NCBI GenBank assembly: GCA_933228675.1
Contig: OW121742.1
Coordinates: 19,682,850-19,746,849, forward strand
Direction: 5' to 3'
DNA from: Stomorhina lunata
Taxonomy: Eukaryota; Arthropoda; Insecta; Diptera; Rhiniidae
DNA length: 64,000 bases
In this document: one piece after another, positions 9,545-20,965 of the stretch
How the letters are laid out: every line of letters starts with the position of its first letter
How positions within the stretch are numbered: the first letter of the stretch is position 1
Translations under genes and position numbers: made by a program
Notes under the pieces: generated by a model
Told to the model about the DNA's origin: nothing
Seen by the model: the letters and a program-made list of their open reading frames with translations, nothing else
Databases searched by the model: none

Positions 9545-9745
9545 AATTTAATTATGATCGTGATATTTACGAAATTACAAAAAGTTTTCGGCTTCTGGTG
9601 GTATGGGCTGCCTAGGCTTATATGTTATATATATATAACTTATATATTATTTAGAGTATTCAAAAAGTATGCAAAAGTTTTTGAGATATCTTACATTCCC
9701 ATTGATATTGAATACGGCGATTTGTCCCAGAATTTCACCATATTT
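9545..9745 (-). repeat. Dispersed repeat B, copy on minus strand
   Basis: On the minus strand: CAATATCAATGGGAATGTAA, AGATATCTC, a CTAAATAATAT segment, then CAGCCCATACCACCAGAAGC and CGAAAACTTTTTGTAATTTC. It is collinear with 11708-11870 and, in its first part, with the TIR of the insertion at 3427. It overlaps an open frame of 116 codons (9401-9751), which I regard as accidental. Confidence 0.8.
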
Positions 9746-9749
9746 CATT

Positions 9750-11270
9750 AAAGCCGTCGGTCCACACAACTCTTTTTTTCATTCAAAAGTCATTAAAACA
9801 TCCCAAACACTTTTATAAACCTGAAGAAAATTTGAGTTTGATAGTGATACATTAAAGAGATATATTGTAAAAATCGGTCCAAAGATAACCCTAGCTCTCA
9901 TATTTGATCGAGTGTCGGGAAAGATTGAAGTATATATAATTTTGATGAAAATATTTCCATCATTACAGAATATTAAAACATCTTTAAACAACAAAGAATA
10001 TTGGGTCCTCATAGGATCTCAGTTGAGTAGGGTCTCATATGATCGGCTTCAACCGCCTGTAATACTTTCCTACTTGTTCCATTTCATTAAAGTTTGCCAC
10101 ACTTTTTATCATTAAACATTTTCATAGATTCCAGTTTCTAGCTGAGAAATGTTTTTTTTTTCTCCCTTTTGCTCCACTTCTCGTTTTCAGTGACTTCGGG
10201 TGGTGTTCAGCCAACCCATTTATTATAGAGCTGATCTTAATTTTTATTATTATTTATTTGATATATTTAATTTATTTTTCGCAATTATTTTAATAAGTTG
10301 TATTACATTACCATATAGGTTGCAACTACTTTTTTATCGCTTATTGTTATAATTTTTTCATTATTGGGGAAGGGAAAAAGTTAAAGAAAAGTAATGAAAT
10401 ATTCGATCTGATATCATTCAAATAGTAAGGCCTTAAACCGACACTTGTGTACCTTAATTTTTGCCAAAATCCTCCCAAAACTTCATTCATGTTCCGAGAA
10501 GTTATTAACAAAATTTATTCATTCATAATTTTAACCTTTGACCCCGAAGACTTACGATAATTTTCTAAGGGGTTAGATTAATATAAAAAAAAATTTCTTA
10601 TAAAAAAATGTTTATTCTAAAAGCTCTTCTATAGATTTCTTCTCAAATGTCATGCCTATTCTCAAATTCATTTCTACTCTCCCCTTACGAAATCACTATT
10701 ACCCTCCACCAATATACCTCTACATTTAATGATTTTCTAATGGTTATTTGATCTTTAAGCTTTATTTTAATTACATTGAGTTTTGTCTATCGCATTGGGT
10801 GGATTTGTTTATTATTTTTATAATTTATTGGCATTTTGTGGTCCACAACGGAGCCGTTATGTTGATCTACTACCGCTGATTCTAAACTGGTCAAACAAAC
10901 TGGTTTCGGAAGTTTTAAGGTGCGGTTCAGATATCTTGGTCACCATTTCTAGTCTAATTTAGTACAAAAAAGTCCTTATTTTTTGCGCTAATTTCTGATA
11001 ATTTATCGCTTGACGTGAAAGAATGTCTATTCGTATTAAAATAATTAGGCAATTTAAAAACATTTCTTAACTGTTTTTTTTTTGAACCATTTTATTGGAT
11101 TTTTTTGTTTCAGAATATAATTGAAAAATAACAAAGTTAATTAGAGCAATTCATTCGACACGTTTAGGTGTTAATAAATATTTTTTGTAGAATTTTTAAT
11201 GGCCCAAAAAGAGGGCAGGTTTTGTTTAATTATTTCAGTTAACTGGGAATTAAGCCTAAAATTCAGAATT
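9750..11270. other. AT-rich non-coding stretch
   Basis: Mostly unique sequence. It includes a DR1-like hormone response motif at 10532-10545 and a GGGTCCTCATAGGATCTCAG segment near 10004, possibly old transposon debris. No gene model is supported. Confidence 0.4.
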
Positions 11271-11705
11271 TGTTCTTATTTTCAAATTTCAGTTTTATAT
11301 TCAGATTTTAGTTTAAAACCAAGACTTAAGAAAGTTTCATATACAAACTTCGGTCTCATACTTTTACTTTAGGCTAAATCCTGGATTTTAGTCTCATACA
11401 TATTTATTTAGTCTTTACATAGACTTCCGTATAATACTCATACTTCAGTCTTGTATTCAAAATTTGGTCTTATATTATGTCTTATACTATGATTTCATTG
11501 TAAAATTATGACTTAAGTCTTATTCATATGCACAGATTTTGTTGCATATCTTAAGCCTCAGAGTTCAGTCTTACGTTTCTTATATTATTTTCAGTCTTAA
11601 TCTCGAGCTGCAGACTTATACCTGGACTTTAGTCTTATACTCATCCCTCAGACTTTTCTTTGAAGCTACCTTTTATTATATACTTAGACTTCATCCTTAT
11701 ATTTA
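11270..11705. repeat. Old degenerate tandem repeat rich in TTCAGTCTTATA
   Basis: Variants of CTTCAGTCTTATA, CAGACTT and TAGTCTCATAC recur every 20-40 bp across some 430 bp, with no two units alike. This looks like a strongly decayed tandem array. Confidence 0.65.
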
Positions 11706-11707
11706 AA

Positions 11708-11875
11708 ATTCAGGGGCCTAATTTGGCGATATCGAAAGAAATGTAAGATGTTTGAGAAACATTTGTGTAACATAATTTACGGATAATCTAAATAATATTT
11801 AACATATGTACAGGAGTTAGCAGCCCATACCACCAGAATCCGATGATTTTTTTTATTTTTCGTAAATACCATTAA
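11708..11875 (+). repeat. Dispersed repeat B, left border of satellite S2
   Basis: It begins CAGGGGCCTAATTTGGCGAT, followed by ATCGAAAGAAATGTAAGATG, ACATTTGTGTAACATAATTT, CAGCCCATACCACCAGAATC and TTTTCGTAAATACC. It then passes directly into satellite S2 at about 11880. It is collinear with the minus-strand copy at 9745-9545. Confidence 0.8.
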
Positions 11876-11879
11876 TAAA

Positions 11880-14535
11880 AGTTTTTTTTATAGAAAAATT
11901 TTTGATATAAAAATTTTCTATAGAAAAATTTTTGATAAAAATATTTCTATAGAAAATTTTTTGATATAAAATTTTCTATAGAAAAATTTTTGATAAACAA
12001 ATGTTTGATAAAAAAATTTTCTATAGAAAAACTTTCGATATAAAAATTTTTGGTAAAAAAATTTTCTATAGAAAACTTTTTGATAAAAAAATTTTGTATA
12101 GAAAAATTTTTAATAAAAGAATTTTTATAGACAAATTTTTTATAAAAAAATGTTGATGAAAATTTTTTGATAAAAAAATTTTCTATAGAAAAATTTTTGA
12201 TAAAAAAAATTTCTATAGATAAATTTTTGATAAAAAAAATATAGAAAAATTTCTATAGAAAAATTTTTGAAAAAAGAATTTTTATAGACAAATTTTTGAT
12301 AAAAAATTTTCTTTAGAAAAATTTTTGATAAAAAATTTTCTATAGAAAAATTTTGAAAAAAAAAATATTTATAGAAAAATTTTTGATAAAAAAAAATTTT
12401 ATAAAAAAATGTTTGATAAAAAAATTTTCTATAGAAAAATCTTTTAAAAAAAATTTTCTATAGAAAAATCTTTTAAAAAAAATTTTCTATAGAAAAATTT
12501 TTGATAAAAAAATTTCTATAGATAAAATTTTTTTTTTATAGAAATTTTGATAAAAAAAAAAATGTAAAAAATTTTTCTATAGAAAACTTTTTGATAAAAA
12601 AATTTTGTCTGGAAAAATTTTTGATAAAAAAAATTTCTATAGACAAATTTTTTCGAACAAATTTCTATAAACAAATTTTTGTTAAAAAAATTTCTATAAA
12701 CAAATTTTTGATAAAAGAAATTTCTATTAAGAGGTTGTGGGTTCGAATCCGGCTCAGGTTCATATCATAAATTTTTATTTTTTTTTATGATATTAACCTG
12801 AGCCCGGATTCGAACCCACAATCTCATAACATAAATTCTTGGTTCAACGAAAAATTAATTTCTTTCAAAAGAAATTTCTATAAAAAAAATTTTGATAAAC
12901 AAATTTTCTATAGAAAAGTTTTTAATATTAAAATTTTGTATAGAAACATTTTTGATAAAAACAATTTTCTATAGAAAAATTTTTGATAAAAAAAATTTCT
13001 ATAGAAAAATTAAATAAAAAAAATTTTTATAAAAAAAATTTTTTATAGAAAAATTTTTTAAAAGAAATTTTTTGATAAAAATTTTTGATAAAAAAATTTT
13101 CTATAGAAAAATTTTTGATATAAAAACTTTCTATAGAAAAATTTTTGATAAAAAAATTTTCTATAGAAAATTTTTTTGTATAAAAATTTTCTATAGAAAC
13201 ATTTTTTATATAAAAATTTTTGATACAAAAATTTTCTATAGAATCATTTTTGATCAAAATATTTCTATAGAAAATTTTTTGATATAAAATTTTCTATAGA
13301 AAAATTTTTGATAACAAAATTTTTTATAGAAAAACTTTTGATATAAAAATTTTTGGTAAAAACATTTTCTATACAAAAATTTTTGATAAAAAAATGTTGT
13401 ATAGAAAAATTTTTAATAAATTAATTTTTATAGACAAATTTTTGATAAAAAAATTTTGATGAAAAATTTTTGATAAAAAAAATTTCTATAGAAAAATTTT
13501 TGATAAAAAATTTTCTATAGAGAAATTTTTGATAAAAAAAAATATAGAAAAATTTTTTATAAAAGAATTTTTATATTGATAAAAAAATTTTCTATAGAAA
13601 AATTTTGAAAAAAACAATATTTATTGAAAAATTTTTGATAAAAAAATATAAAAAAATTTTCTATAGAAAAACTTTTGATAAAAAAATGTTTGATAAAAAA
13701 ATTTTCTATAGAAAAAATATTTTATAATAAAAATATTTTTCTATAGAAAAATTTTCGATAAAAATATTTTTTAATAGAAAAATTTTCGATAAAAATATTT
13801 TTCTATAGAAAATTTTTCGATAAAAATATTTTGATGAAAAATTTTTGATAAAAAAATTTTCTATAGAGAAATTTTTGATAAAAAAAATATAGAAAAATTT
13901 TTTATAAAAGAATTTTTATAGACAAAATTTTGATAAAAAATTTTCTTTAGAAAAATTTTTTTAAAAAAAATTTTCTATAGAAAAATTTTGAAAAACAAAA
14001 TATTTATAGCAAAATTTTTGATAAAAAAATATAAAAAAAATTTTCTATAGAAAAATTTTTGATAAAAAAAATTTTTTATAAAAAAATGTTTGATAAAAAA
14101 ATTTTCTATAGAAAAATCTTTGTTAAAAAATTTTCTATAGAAAAATTTTTGATAAAAAAATTTTCTATAGAAAAATTTTTGATAAAAAAAATTTCTATGG
14201 AAAAATTTTTGATAAAACAATTTTCTATAAAAAAATTTTTGATAAAAAAATTTTCTACATAAAAATTTTTGATAAAAAAATTTTCTACATAAAAATTTTT
14301 GATAAAAAAATTTTTTACAAAAAATTTTCTATAGAAAAATCTATGATAAACATTTTCTATAGAAAAATCTATGATAAAAATGTTCTATAGAAAAATCTAT
14401 GATAAAAAAATTTCTATATAAAAATTTTTGATAAAAAATTTTCAATAGTAAAATTTTTGATAAATACATTTTGTATAGAAAAAGTTTTGATAAAAAAAAA
14501 AAAAAAAAAAATTTATAGAAAAATTGTTGATAAAT
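11880..14535 (+). repeat. Satellite array S2 (~29-31 bp units)
   Basis: About 85-90 degenerate units with core TTTTCTATAGAAAAATTTTT followed by GATAAAAA. The central TCTATAGA is palindromic. Length and sequence vary strongly between units. A tRNA-like inverted repeat sits inside at 12727-12829. Open frames on both strands are low-complexity Ile/Phe/Lys/Tyr repeats caused by the satellite. Confidence 0.95.
12727..12829. repeat. Inverted repeat with tRNA B-box (tRNA 3'-half-like)
   Basis: Two near-perfect arms of about 44 bp (12727-12770 and 12786-12829) around a T-rich loop of 15 bp. Each arm contains the Pol III B-box GGTTCGAATCC (12740-12750; complement at 12806-12816) followed by CCGG(G)CTCAGGTT. 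Only the T-arm and 3' part of a tRNA are present and no A-box is seen, so this is a tRNA- or SINE-derived fragment duplicated head to head. Confidence 0.8.
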
Positions 14536-14569
14536 AAATTAAAAGAGATTGAGTAGAAAACTTTTTCTT

Positions 14570-14745
14570 TTTAAAACGTTAGAACTACACATTGAGAAAA
14601 ATACCTATTTTAGTTAAAAGTATTAAGAAATGGCAACTCTGCCGAACATTTTTTTTGTTCTGTTATCTTTGCGACGACCTGTTCAACAGATGGCGCAACT
14701 TCAACTACACGACATGCAAATACATCTTTATTTCTTCTTTCACCA
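14570..14745 (+). repeat. Dispersed repeat D, right border of satellite S2
   Basis: AGAACTACACATTGAGAAAA, CTATTTTAGTTAAAAGTATT, GAAATGGCAACTCTGCCGAA and a GCGACGACCTGTTCAACAGA segment. It is collinear with minus-strand 7530-7400. Together with repeat B at 11708 it brackets satellite S2. Confidence 0.8.
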
Positions 14746-15315
14746 CCTCTAACCTATCTACCATACCCCTTTCTAAGAAAGGCTAAAAAAAGCTATTCTT
14801 ATACAATGACTAAAGTCTCAGATACAACCACGTGTTCGAATCGAACTTGACCACCATCTAAACATGTAAATTTTATTACCTCTTTATAAACTAGTGATCG
14901 AATTGATGTAAATTTTTAAAATACTACCAATAAAAGTCATGATTAAACAAAATGTTTGAACGTAATATTTAATAATGGATCTTAAAAATTAAATTATTAA
15001 ATCAACTACCACCGATTGAAGTAGTTTGTGGCTGATGACAGCAATACCTTAGACCACAAGACCGTTCACTAAACGCCCAAGGTAGGGGCAAAAAGTTCTT
15101 ATAAAATATCTAGAACTAAACAGAAACGATGATGTAGGCGCTTATTAGCCATAAAAATCTCAAAGACTAATCCGAAATAATGTTTTTAAAATAAATAAAT
15201 GAATGACAGCTAAAGATTGGTAATAAAAAAATATTACCTTAACAATATTATGGTAATTTCTTGGTGGTTATTATTTAAAGCTATCAAAATAATAGTTCTC
15301 TATGTATATATTTTT
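14746..15315. other. Unique AT-rich sequence
   Basis: No credible gene. ACGTGTTCGAATCGAAC near 14831 contains a B-box-like core, but no tRNA body surrounds it. Confidence 0.4.
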
Positions 15316-15448
15316 GATAACCCAGTGAAATTTTGATAATGAGGGTAGAAATATTTATGGTACTTATGTAAATAATATCTGTAGTATATTCAGTCAAATT
15401 TGTATTCATAAAATTGTTTAAAAAAACATTCATAATTTTTTCTCACCA

Positions 15449-15461
15449 GGGTCAAAGGTCA
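15449..15461 (+). promoter_or_regulatory. DR1-type nuclear receptor motif
   Basis: GGGTCAAAGGTCA is a direct repeat of two half sites with one spacer base, the consensus for HNF4/USP-type receptors. Its exact complement lies at 15582-15594. The repeat context makes function doubtful. Confidence 0.35.
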
Positions 15462-15581
15462 CATTAAAAAAAAAAAATTTAAAAAGAAACAAATATTCGT
15501 TAATATAGTCATTTCACATTAACCCTTAACTGCTTCTCGTTGGCTAGATTTGAAATATTATTTATTCTACTTTATCATGAT

Positions 15582-15594
15582 TGACCTTTGACCC
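15582..15594 (-). promoter_or_regulatory. Second DR1-type motif, opposite strand
   Basis: TGACCTTTGACCC is the exact reverse complement of the motif at 15449-15461. A one-mismatch version (ending TTTGACCCC) lies at 10532-10545, and TCAAGGTCA occurs near 17064. Confidence 0.35.
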
Positions 15595-15805
15595 TAAAGT
15601 TATCCTAATTCTAATTTCTTTAACCTGATCATCTAAGAACACTCAAATTTAAGTAAAACTGATTTTTATTGTAATATTCGTAGTAATTTAGTAACCCTTC
15701 GTTGCTCTGGGAATCAATTTAATTAACTACAGGGTTAAATCTCAAACTTAAATAATTTCTGAAATGTATGAAATAAAGCGTGGAGATAATACCAAGGCAT
15801 ATACA

Positions 15806-15860
15806 GCCCAAGCCACCAGAAGCCGAAGACTTTTGTAATTTTCGAAACAGAAATAAATAT
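15806..15860 (+). repeat. Dispersed repeat B, partial copy at satellite S3
   Basis: CAGCCCAAGCCACCAGAAGC, CGAAGACTTTTGTAATTTTC. It matches the inner part of repeat B and again lies just upstream of a satellite array. Confidence 0.75.
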
Positions 15861-15889
15861 TATTATTATATTAAATAATTTAAGATTTT

Positions 15890-16912
15890 TTTGTATAAAT
15901 TCTTTTTAGATAATAATAATTCTCTGTTGAAATATTTTCCATAAACAAATTTTTTTGATAAAAATATTTTCTATGGAAAATTTTTCGACAAAAATAATAT
16001 TTTATAGAAAATTTTTCAATAAAAACATTTTTCTATGAAAATTTTTAGTAAAAATATTTTTCGATAAAATTATTTTTCTATAGAAAAATTTTTGATAAAA
16101 ATATTTTTCTAAAGAAAAATTTTCGATAAAAATATTTTTCTATAGAAAAATTATCGACGAAAATATTTTTCTATAGAAAAATTTTCGACGAAAATATTAT
16201 TCTGTAGAAAAATTTTCGATGAAAATATTTTTCTACAGAAAAATTTTCGATAAAAATATTTTTCTATAGAAAACTTTTCGATAAAAATATTTTTCTAAAG
16301 AAAAATTTTCGATAAAAACAAGTTTTTATTGAACATTTTTTGATAAAAATATTTTTCTGTTAAAAATTTCAATAAAAATATTTTTCTATAAAAAACTTTT
16401 CTAAAAAACGTTTCTATTGAAAAATTTTCGATAAAAATATTTTTCTATAGAAAAATGTTCGACAAAAATATTTTTCTATAAAAAAAATATTTTTCTATAA
16501 ACAAATTTCCGATAAAAATACTTTTCTATAGAAACATTTTTGATAAAAATATTTTTCTATAGAAAAATTTTTGATAAAAATATTTTTCTATAGAAAAATT
16601 TTTGATAAAAATATTTTTCTATAGAAACATTTTTGATAAAAATATTTTTCTATAGAAAAATTTTTGATAAAAATATTTTTCTATAGAAAATTTTTTGATA
16701 AAAATATTTTTCTATAGAAAAATTTTTGATAAAAATATTTTTCTATAGAAAAATTTTTGATAAAAATATTTATTTTTCTATAGAAAAATTTTTGATAAAG
16801 ATATTTATTTTTCTATAGAAAAATTTTTGATAAAAATATTTTTCTATAGAAAAATTTTTGATAAAAATATTTTTCTATAGAAAAATTTTTGATAAAAATA
16901 TTTTTCTATAAA
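15890..16912 (+). repeat. Satellite array S3 (31-bp units)
   Basis: About 33 units. Spacing of CTATAG at 16526, 16557 and 16588 gives an exact 31-bp period. The core is CTATAGAAAAATTTTTGATA plus an AAAAATATTTTT linker. Units become nearly identical at 16500-16912, indicating local homogenisation. Confidence 0.95.
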
Positions 16913-17234
16913 AGATCTATAGATGTTGAAGATCTGTCCTTGACCTAGTTTTAAATTTGTCATATACATTTTTTTTAAATGATATGAAATTGATCTGTAA
17001 AAATGTTTTTTAAATTCTTGACGTATATCTTAAAAGTTAAGCTTTACATCTATTGTTCAGGGTCAAGGTCAAATTTTTTTTTGATGAAACTGAAAAACTT
17101 CAGGTATGACTTAAGTGATGTAATAAGAGTCATAATCAGTGCGTTTTTTTTTAAATTATAAAAAAACATGTTGATCTTAAATTAAGGAATTTCCTATAAG
17201 AAACTTTTACTTAACAAATTTTGCTGGGTATATG

Positions 17235-18137
17235 TAAGTGTAAACAGTAAAGGTAATTTTTTTTCTTAGTTAAAAAATAAGAACTCGGTTTGCGATTGTT
17301 GTTTATTTATCCAAACAAATTATTAACAAATTTGCAAAAAATCATAAATAATTTTTTATTTTTAAAAATTTAAATTTGTTTCCCCTTTCAAAGTTTAACG
17401 AACTTCAAATTGTGAGCCAACCATAATTTGATTTTTATGTGATTTTAACGATATCTTACATAATTAAATTAATTTATTAATGATCATTACTAACTAACTT
17501 TTTATGTTTTATTAATTATTTATTTATGGATTTACGTTACTTTTAATTAGCCCATAAAATTAATTATTCACACTTTAAAACCGTTTCAAATCATTTTATT
17601 TACATATGAGCTAAATCTAAGTTGACAAGATTAAATATTTGAATTAATTAAAAATTATGTAGATTATGTGTTGAAACGAAATGATTGATGTCTAGTTTTA
17701 TCAATTAGACATGAAACTAAATGCCTCTGGGTTTCTTTTTTTTCAGCGTTTACGGGAAAAGATTTTTTTTTTTCATTATCGAACGAGTTGCTTAATGATA
17801 TTTGAGACAAATTGTTGAGATTGAATGACGGACAAGTTGTAACATGTTATGGGAGCTTGAAATATGTTGTTTAGAGGAAATATCGTTTTCGTTTTTCATT
17901 TAGAAATTAGTCTAGTGACAAATTTGGATGAGGTTTTGATATAAAACTATAAAAAATGTATGATACACTCGGAGATATTTCTACAGAGTCGCCTTAAATG
18001 GTTGTAGTTAAATTGAATAACATTTCTTCAATATGAATTAAGTTAATCCAATTATAACTGCTTCTTAAATTTTACTAAAATCTTGTTAAATTCAAAAAAT
18101 TTTCTACAAAGTAACATTAAATTTATCAAAAATTTGG
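17235..18137. other. Unique AT-rich sequence
   Basis: No gene or repeat family recognised. AT-rich with scattered TTAATT runs. Confidence 0.4.
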
Positions 18138-18335
18138 GACATCAAACATTTAATTAAAAATTTTACTGCAGTGTATTGCACTAAGATCCCAATTTATTAC
18201 AATTATTTATTATTGTAATAAATAGTTTTTTGATAAAACCAAAAAATGATGGTGTGGAAACCTTTTTAGGCCATATCTTCAGGTTATGCCATATCTTCAG
18301 AAGGATTATCCCTAATTCTATTGCAATTTTAAAAT
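18138..18335 (+). repeat. Dispersed repeat A, copy 4 (3'-shortened)
   Basis: It starts GGGACATCAAACATTTAATT, keeps the ATTTATTACAAT / ATTGTAATAAAT hairpin and the TTTTTGATAAAACCAAAAAA block, then loses the middle part. A 19-bp local duplication (GGCCATATCTTCAG.. / TGCCATATCTTCAG..) lies near 18270-18300. Confidence 0.85.
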
Positions 18336-19055
18336 TTCTTAATATACGGAAAATTTATCGATTAGCAAGTAAATTTAACTAATTTTTATTCAATTATTCA
18401 AAAATTTCGTTAAAATTGAATATACAAAAAATTCGTCTATCTAATTTACTCGCAAAAGTTCATAAAGTCATCTCAAATTGTTATAGTTTAACCAAAGACT
18501 CTGCAATATAAAGATGTTGCACTTCCATACATTGATTTGCCGCATGGTCGTTTTGAAAAATCCCATAAAAAACGTATATACAGCTTTTAGTCTGAATAAG
18601 AATTCTTTAATGTTAATACTAAAACATTCGAAAACTATTAACTTCCATCAATTCAACAAATACTTATTCAATTTAACTAAAATTTCGTTAAATGAAACTC
18701 TATTTTTTCCATTATATTTTCTGATACTTTAGATTTTAATCAGGATAATCTCTTTGTTATAATTTTTGCTTTATAAAAAACATGGCCATAAATAATCTCA
18801 ACCGGATTTACCCTTAAGAAGATTTCCATAAAAGCATGTAATTATTATTTAAAAAGCCATTAAAGATAAATCTTAATAAAAAGCAATAAATTCAAATGTT
18901 TGCGTAAGATTTAGAATATTTTAATTCTTTTTTTTTATGACAAAAGCAGTTTTACAGTACACTCAATTAATATACATACTTACATTAGATTTGTATTTTA
19001 AATAGAATTAAATTATAGCAAAAAAAGTAATTAAGTACTAGAATCTAGACCCATC
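18336..19055. other. Unique AT-rich sequence
   Basis: A 72-codon open frame (18514-18732) has no family resemblance, no signal peptide and no promoter-like setting, and is probably accidental. Nothing else is recognised. Confidence 0.4.
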
Positions 19056-19059
19056 GCAG

Positions 19060-20965
19060 GGTTTGAAATTTTTCTATACAAAAATTTAATTAAAGAAAAT
19101 TTTTTTGATACAAACATTTTTTTCTATATAAAATTTTTCGTTATAAAAAGTTTCCTATAGAAAATTTTTCGGCAAAAAAAAAAAATTCCATAGAAAATTT
19201 TTCTGCAAAAAAAATTTTTATAGAAAAATTTTCGGTACAAAATTTTTATAGAAAAATTTTCGGTCCAAATTTTAAAAAAAAATTTTCGTTGTAAAATTTT
19301 TATAGAGAAATTTTCGTTATAAAGTGTTTATAGAAAAATTTTCGTTACAAAATTTTTATAAAAAAATTTTCAAAATTATTATAGAAAAATTTTCGCTACA
19401 AAATTTTTATAGAGAAATTTTCAGTACAAAATTTTTATAGAAAAATTTTCGGTACAAAATTTTTATAGAATAATTTTGGGTACAAAATTTTTATAGAAAA
19501 ATTTTTGGTGCAAAATTTTTATAGAAAAATTTTCGGTACAAAATTTTTATAGAAAAATTTTCGGTACAAAATTTTTATAGAAAATTTTGGGTACAAAATT
19601 TTTATAGAAAAATTTTCGGTACAAAATTTTCATAGAAAAATTTTCGGTACAAAATTTTTATAAAAAAAATTTCGGTACAAAATTTTTATAAAAAAAATTT
19701 CGGTACAAAATTTTTTTAGAAAAATTTTCGGTACAAAATTTTTATAAAAAAAATTTCGGTACAAAATTTTTATAGAAAAATTTTCGGTACAAAATTTTTA
19801 TAGAAAAATTTTCGGTACAAAATTTTTATAGAAAAATTTTCGGTACAAAATTTTTATAGAATAATTTTGGGTACAAAATTTTTATAGAAAAATTTTTGGT
19901 GCAAAATTTTTATAGAAAAATTTTCGGTACAAAATTTTTATAGAAAAATTTTCAATACAAAATTTTTATAGAAAAATTTTCGGTACAAAATTTTTATAGA
20001 AAAATTTTCGGTACAAAATTTTTATAGAAAAATCTTCGGTACAAAATTTTTATAGAAAATTTTGGGTACAAAATTTTTATAGAAAAATTTTCGGTACAAA
20101 ATTTTCATAGAAAAATTTTCGGTACAAAATTTTTATAGAAAAATTTTCGGTACAAAATTTTTATAAAAAAAATTTCGGTACAAAATTTTTTTAGAAAAAT
20201 TTTCGGTACAAAATTTTTATAAAAAAAATTTCGGTACAACATTTTTTTAGAAAAATTTTCGGTACAAAATTTTTATAGAAAAATTTTCGGTACAAAATTT
20301 TTATAGAAAAATTTTCGGTACAAAATTTTTATAGAAAAATTTTCGGTACAAAATTTTTATAGAAAAATTTTCGGTACAAAATTTTTATAGAAAAATTTTC
20401 GGTACAAAATTTTTATAGAAAAATTTTCGGTTTAAAATTTTTATAGCAAAAATTTTCGGTACAAAATTTTTATAGCAAAAATTTTCGGTACAAAATTTTT
20501 ATAGCAAAAATTTTCGGTACAAAATTTTTATAGCAAAAATTTTCGGTACAAAATTTTTATAGAAAAATTTTTAGTACAAAATTTTTATAGAAAAACTTTA
20601 GGTACAAAATTTTTATAGAAAAATTTTCGGTACAAGATTTTTATAGAAAAATTTTCGGTACAAAATTTTTATAGAAAAATTTTCGGTACAAAATTTTTAT
20701 AGAAAAATTTTCGGTACAAAATTTTGATAGAAAAATTTTCGGTACAAAATTTTTATAGAAAAATTTTCGGTACAAAATTTTTATAGAAACATTTTCGGTA
20801 CAAAATTTTTATAGAAACATTTTCGGTACAAAATTTTTAGAGAAAAATTTTCGGTACAAAATTTTTAGAGAAAAATTTTCAGTACAAAATGTTTATAGAA
20901 AAATTTTCGTTGTAAAATTTTTATAGAGAAATTTTCTTTATAAAATTGTTATAGAAAAACGTTTT
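19060..20965 (+). repeat. Satellite array S4 (28-bp units, forward)
   Basis: About 68 units with core GGTACAAAATTTTTATAGAA plus AAATTTTC. CGG at 20288 and 20316 shows the 28-bp period. The edges (19060-19440 and after 20900) are degenerate and the centre is homogeneous. Unit variants such as TAGAATAATTTTGGGTAC recur at about 19467 and 19857, 14 units apart. Confidence 0.95.

Larger units (their letters stand above)
15318..17232. mobile_element. Possible TIR-bounded element containing satellite S3
   Basis: The left end TAACCCAGTGAAATTTTG (15318-15335) and right end ACAAATTTTGCTGGGTATA (17214-17232) are imperfect inverted repeats. The same ACCCAG.AAAA terminal pattern bounds 35244-36517. Inside are two DR1-like motifs, repeat B (15806-15860) and satellite S3. 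There is no transposase. The boundaries are an inference. Confidence 0.45.

Noticed and set aside
9401..9751. 116-codon open frame with hydrophobic stretches, a candidate membrane protein
   Set aside because: It overlaps dispersed repeat B in antisense, has no promoter-like context and resembles no family; probably chance.
12950..14262. Open frames of 60-81 codons on both strands (13027-13257, 13072-13287, 13975-14220, 14059-14262), and similar ones at 7535-7723 and 23983-24189
   Set aside because: They are translations of satellite units (Ile/Phe/Tyr/Lys repeats), open on opposite strands at once, with no signal peptide, promoter or splice context.
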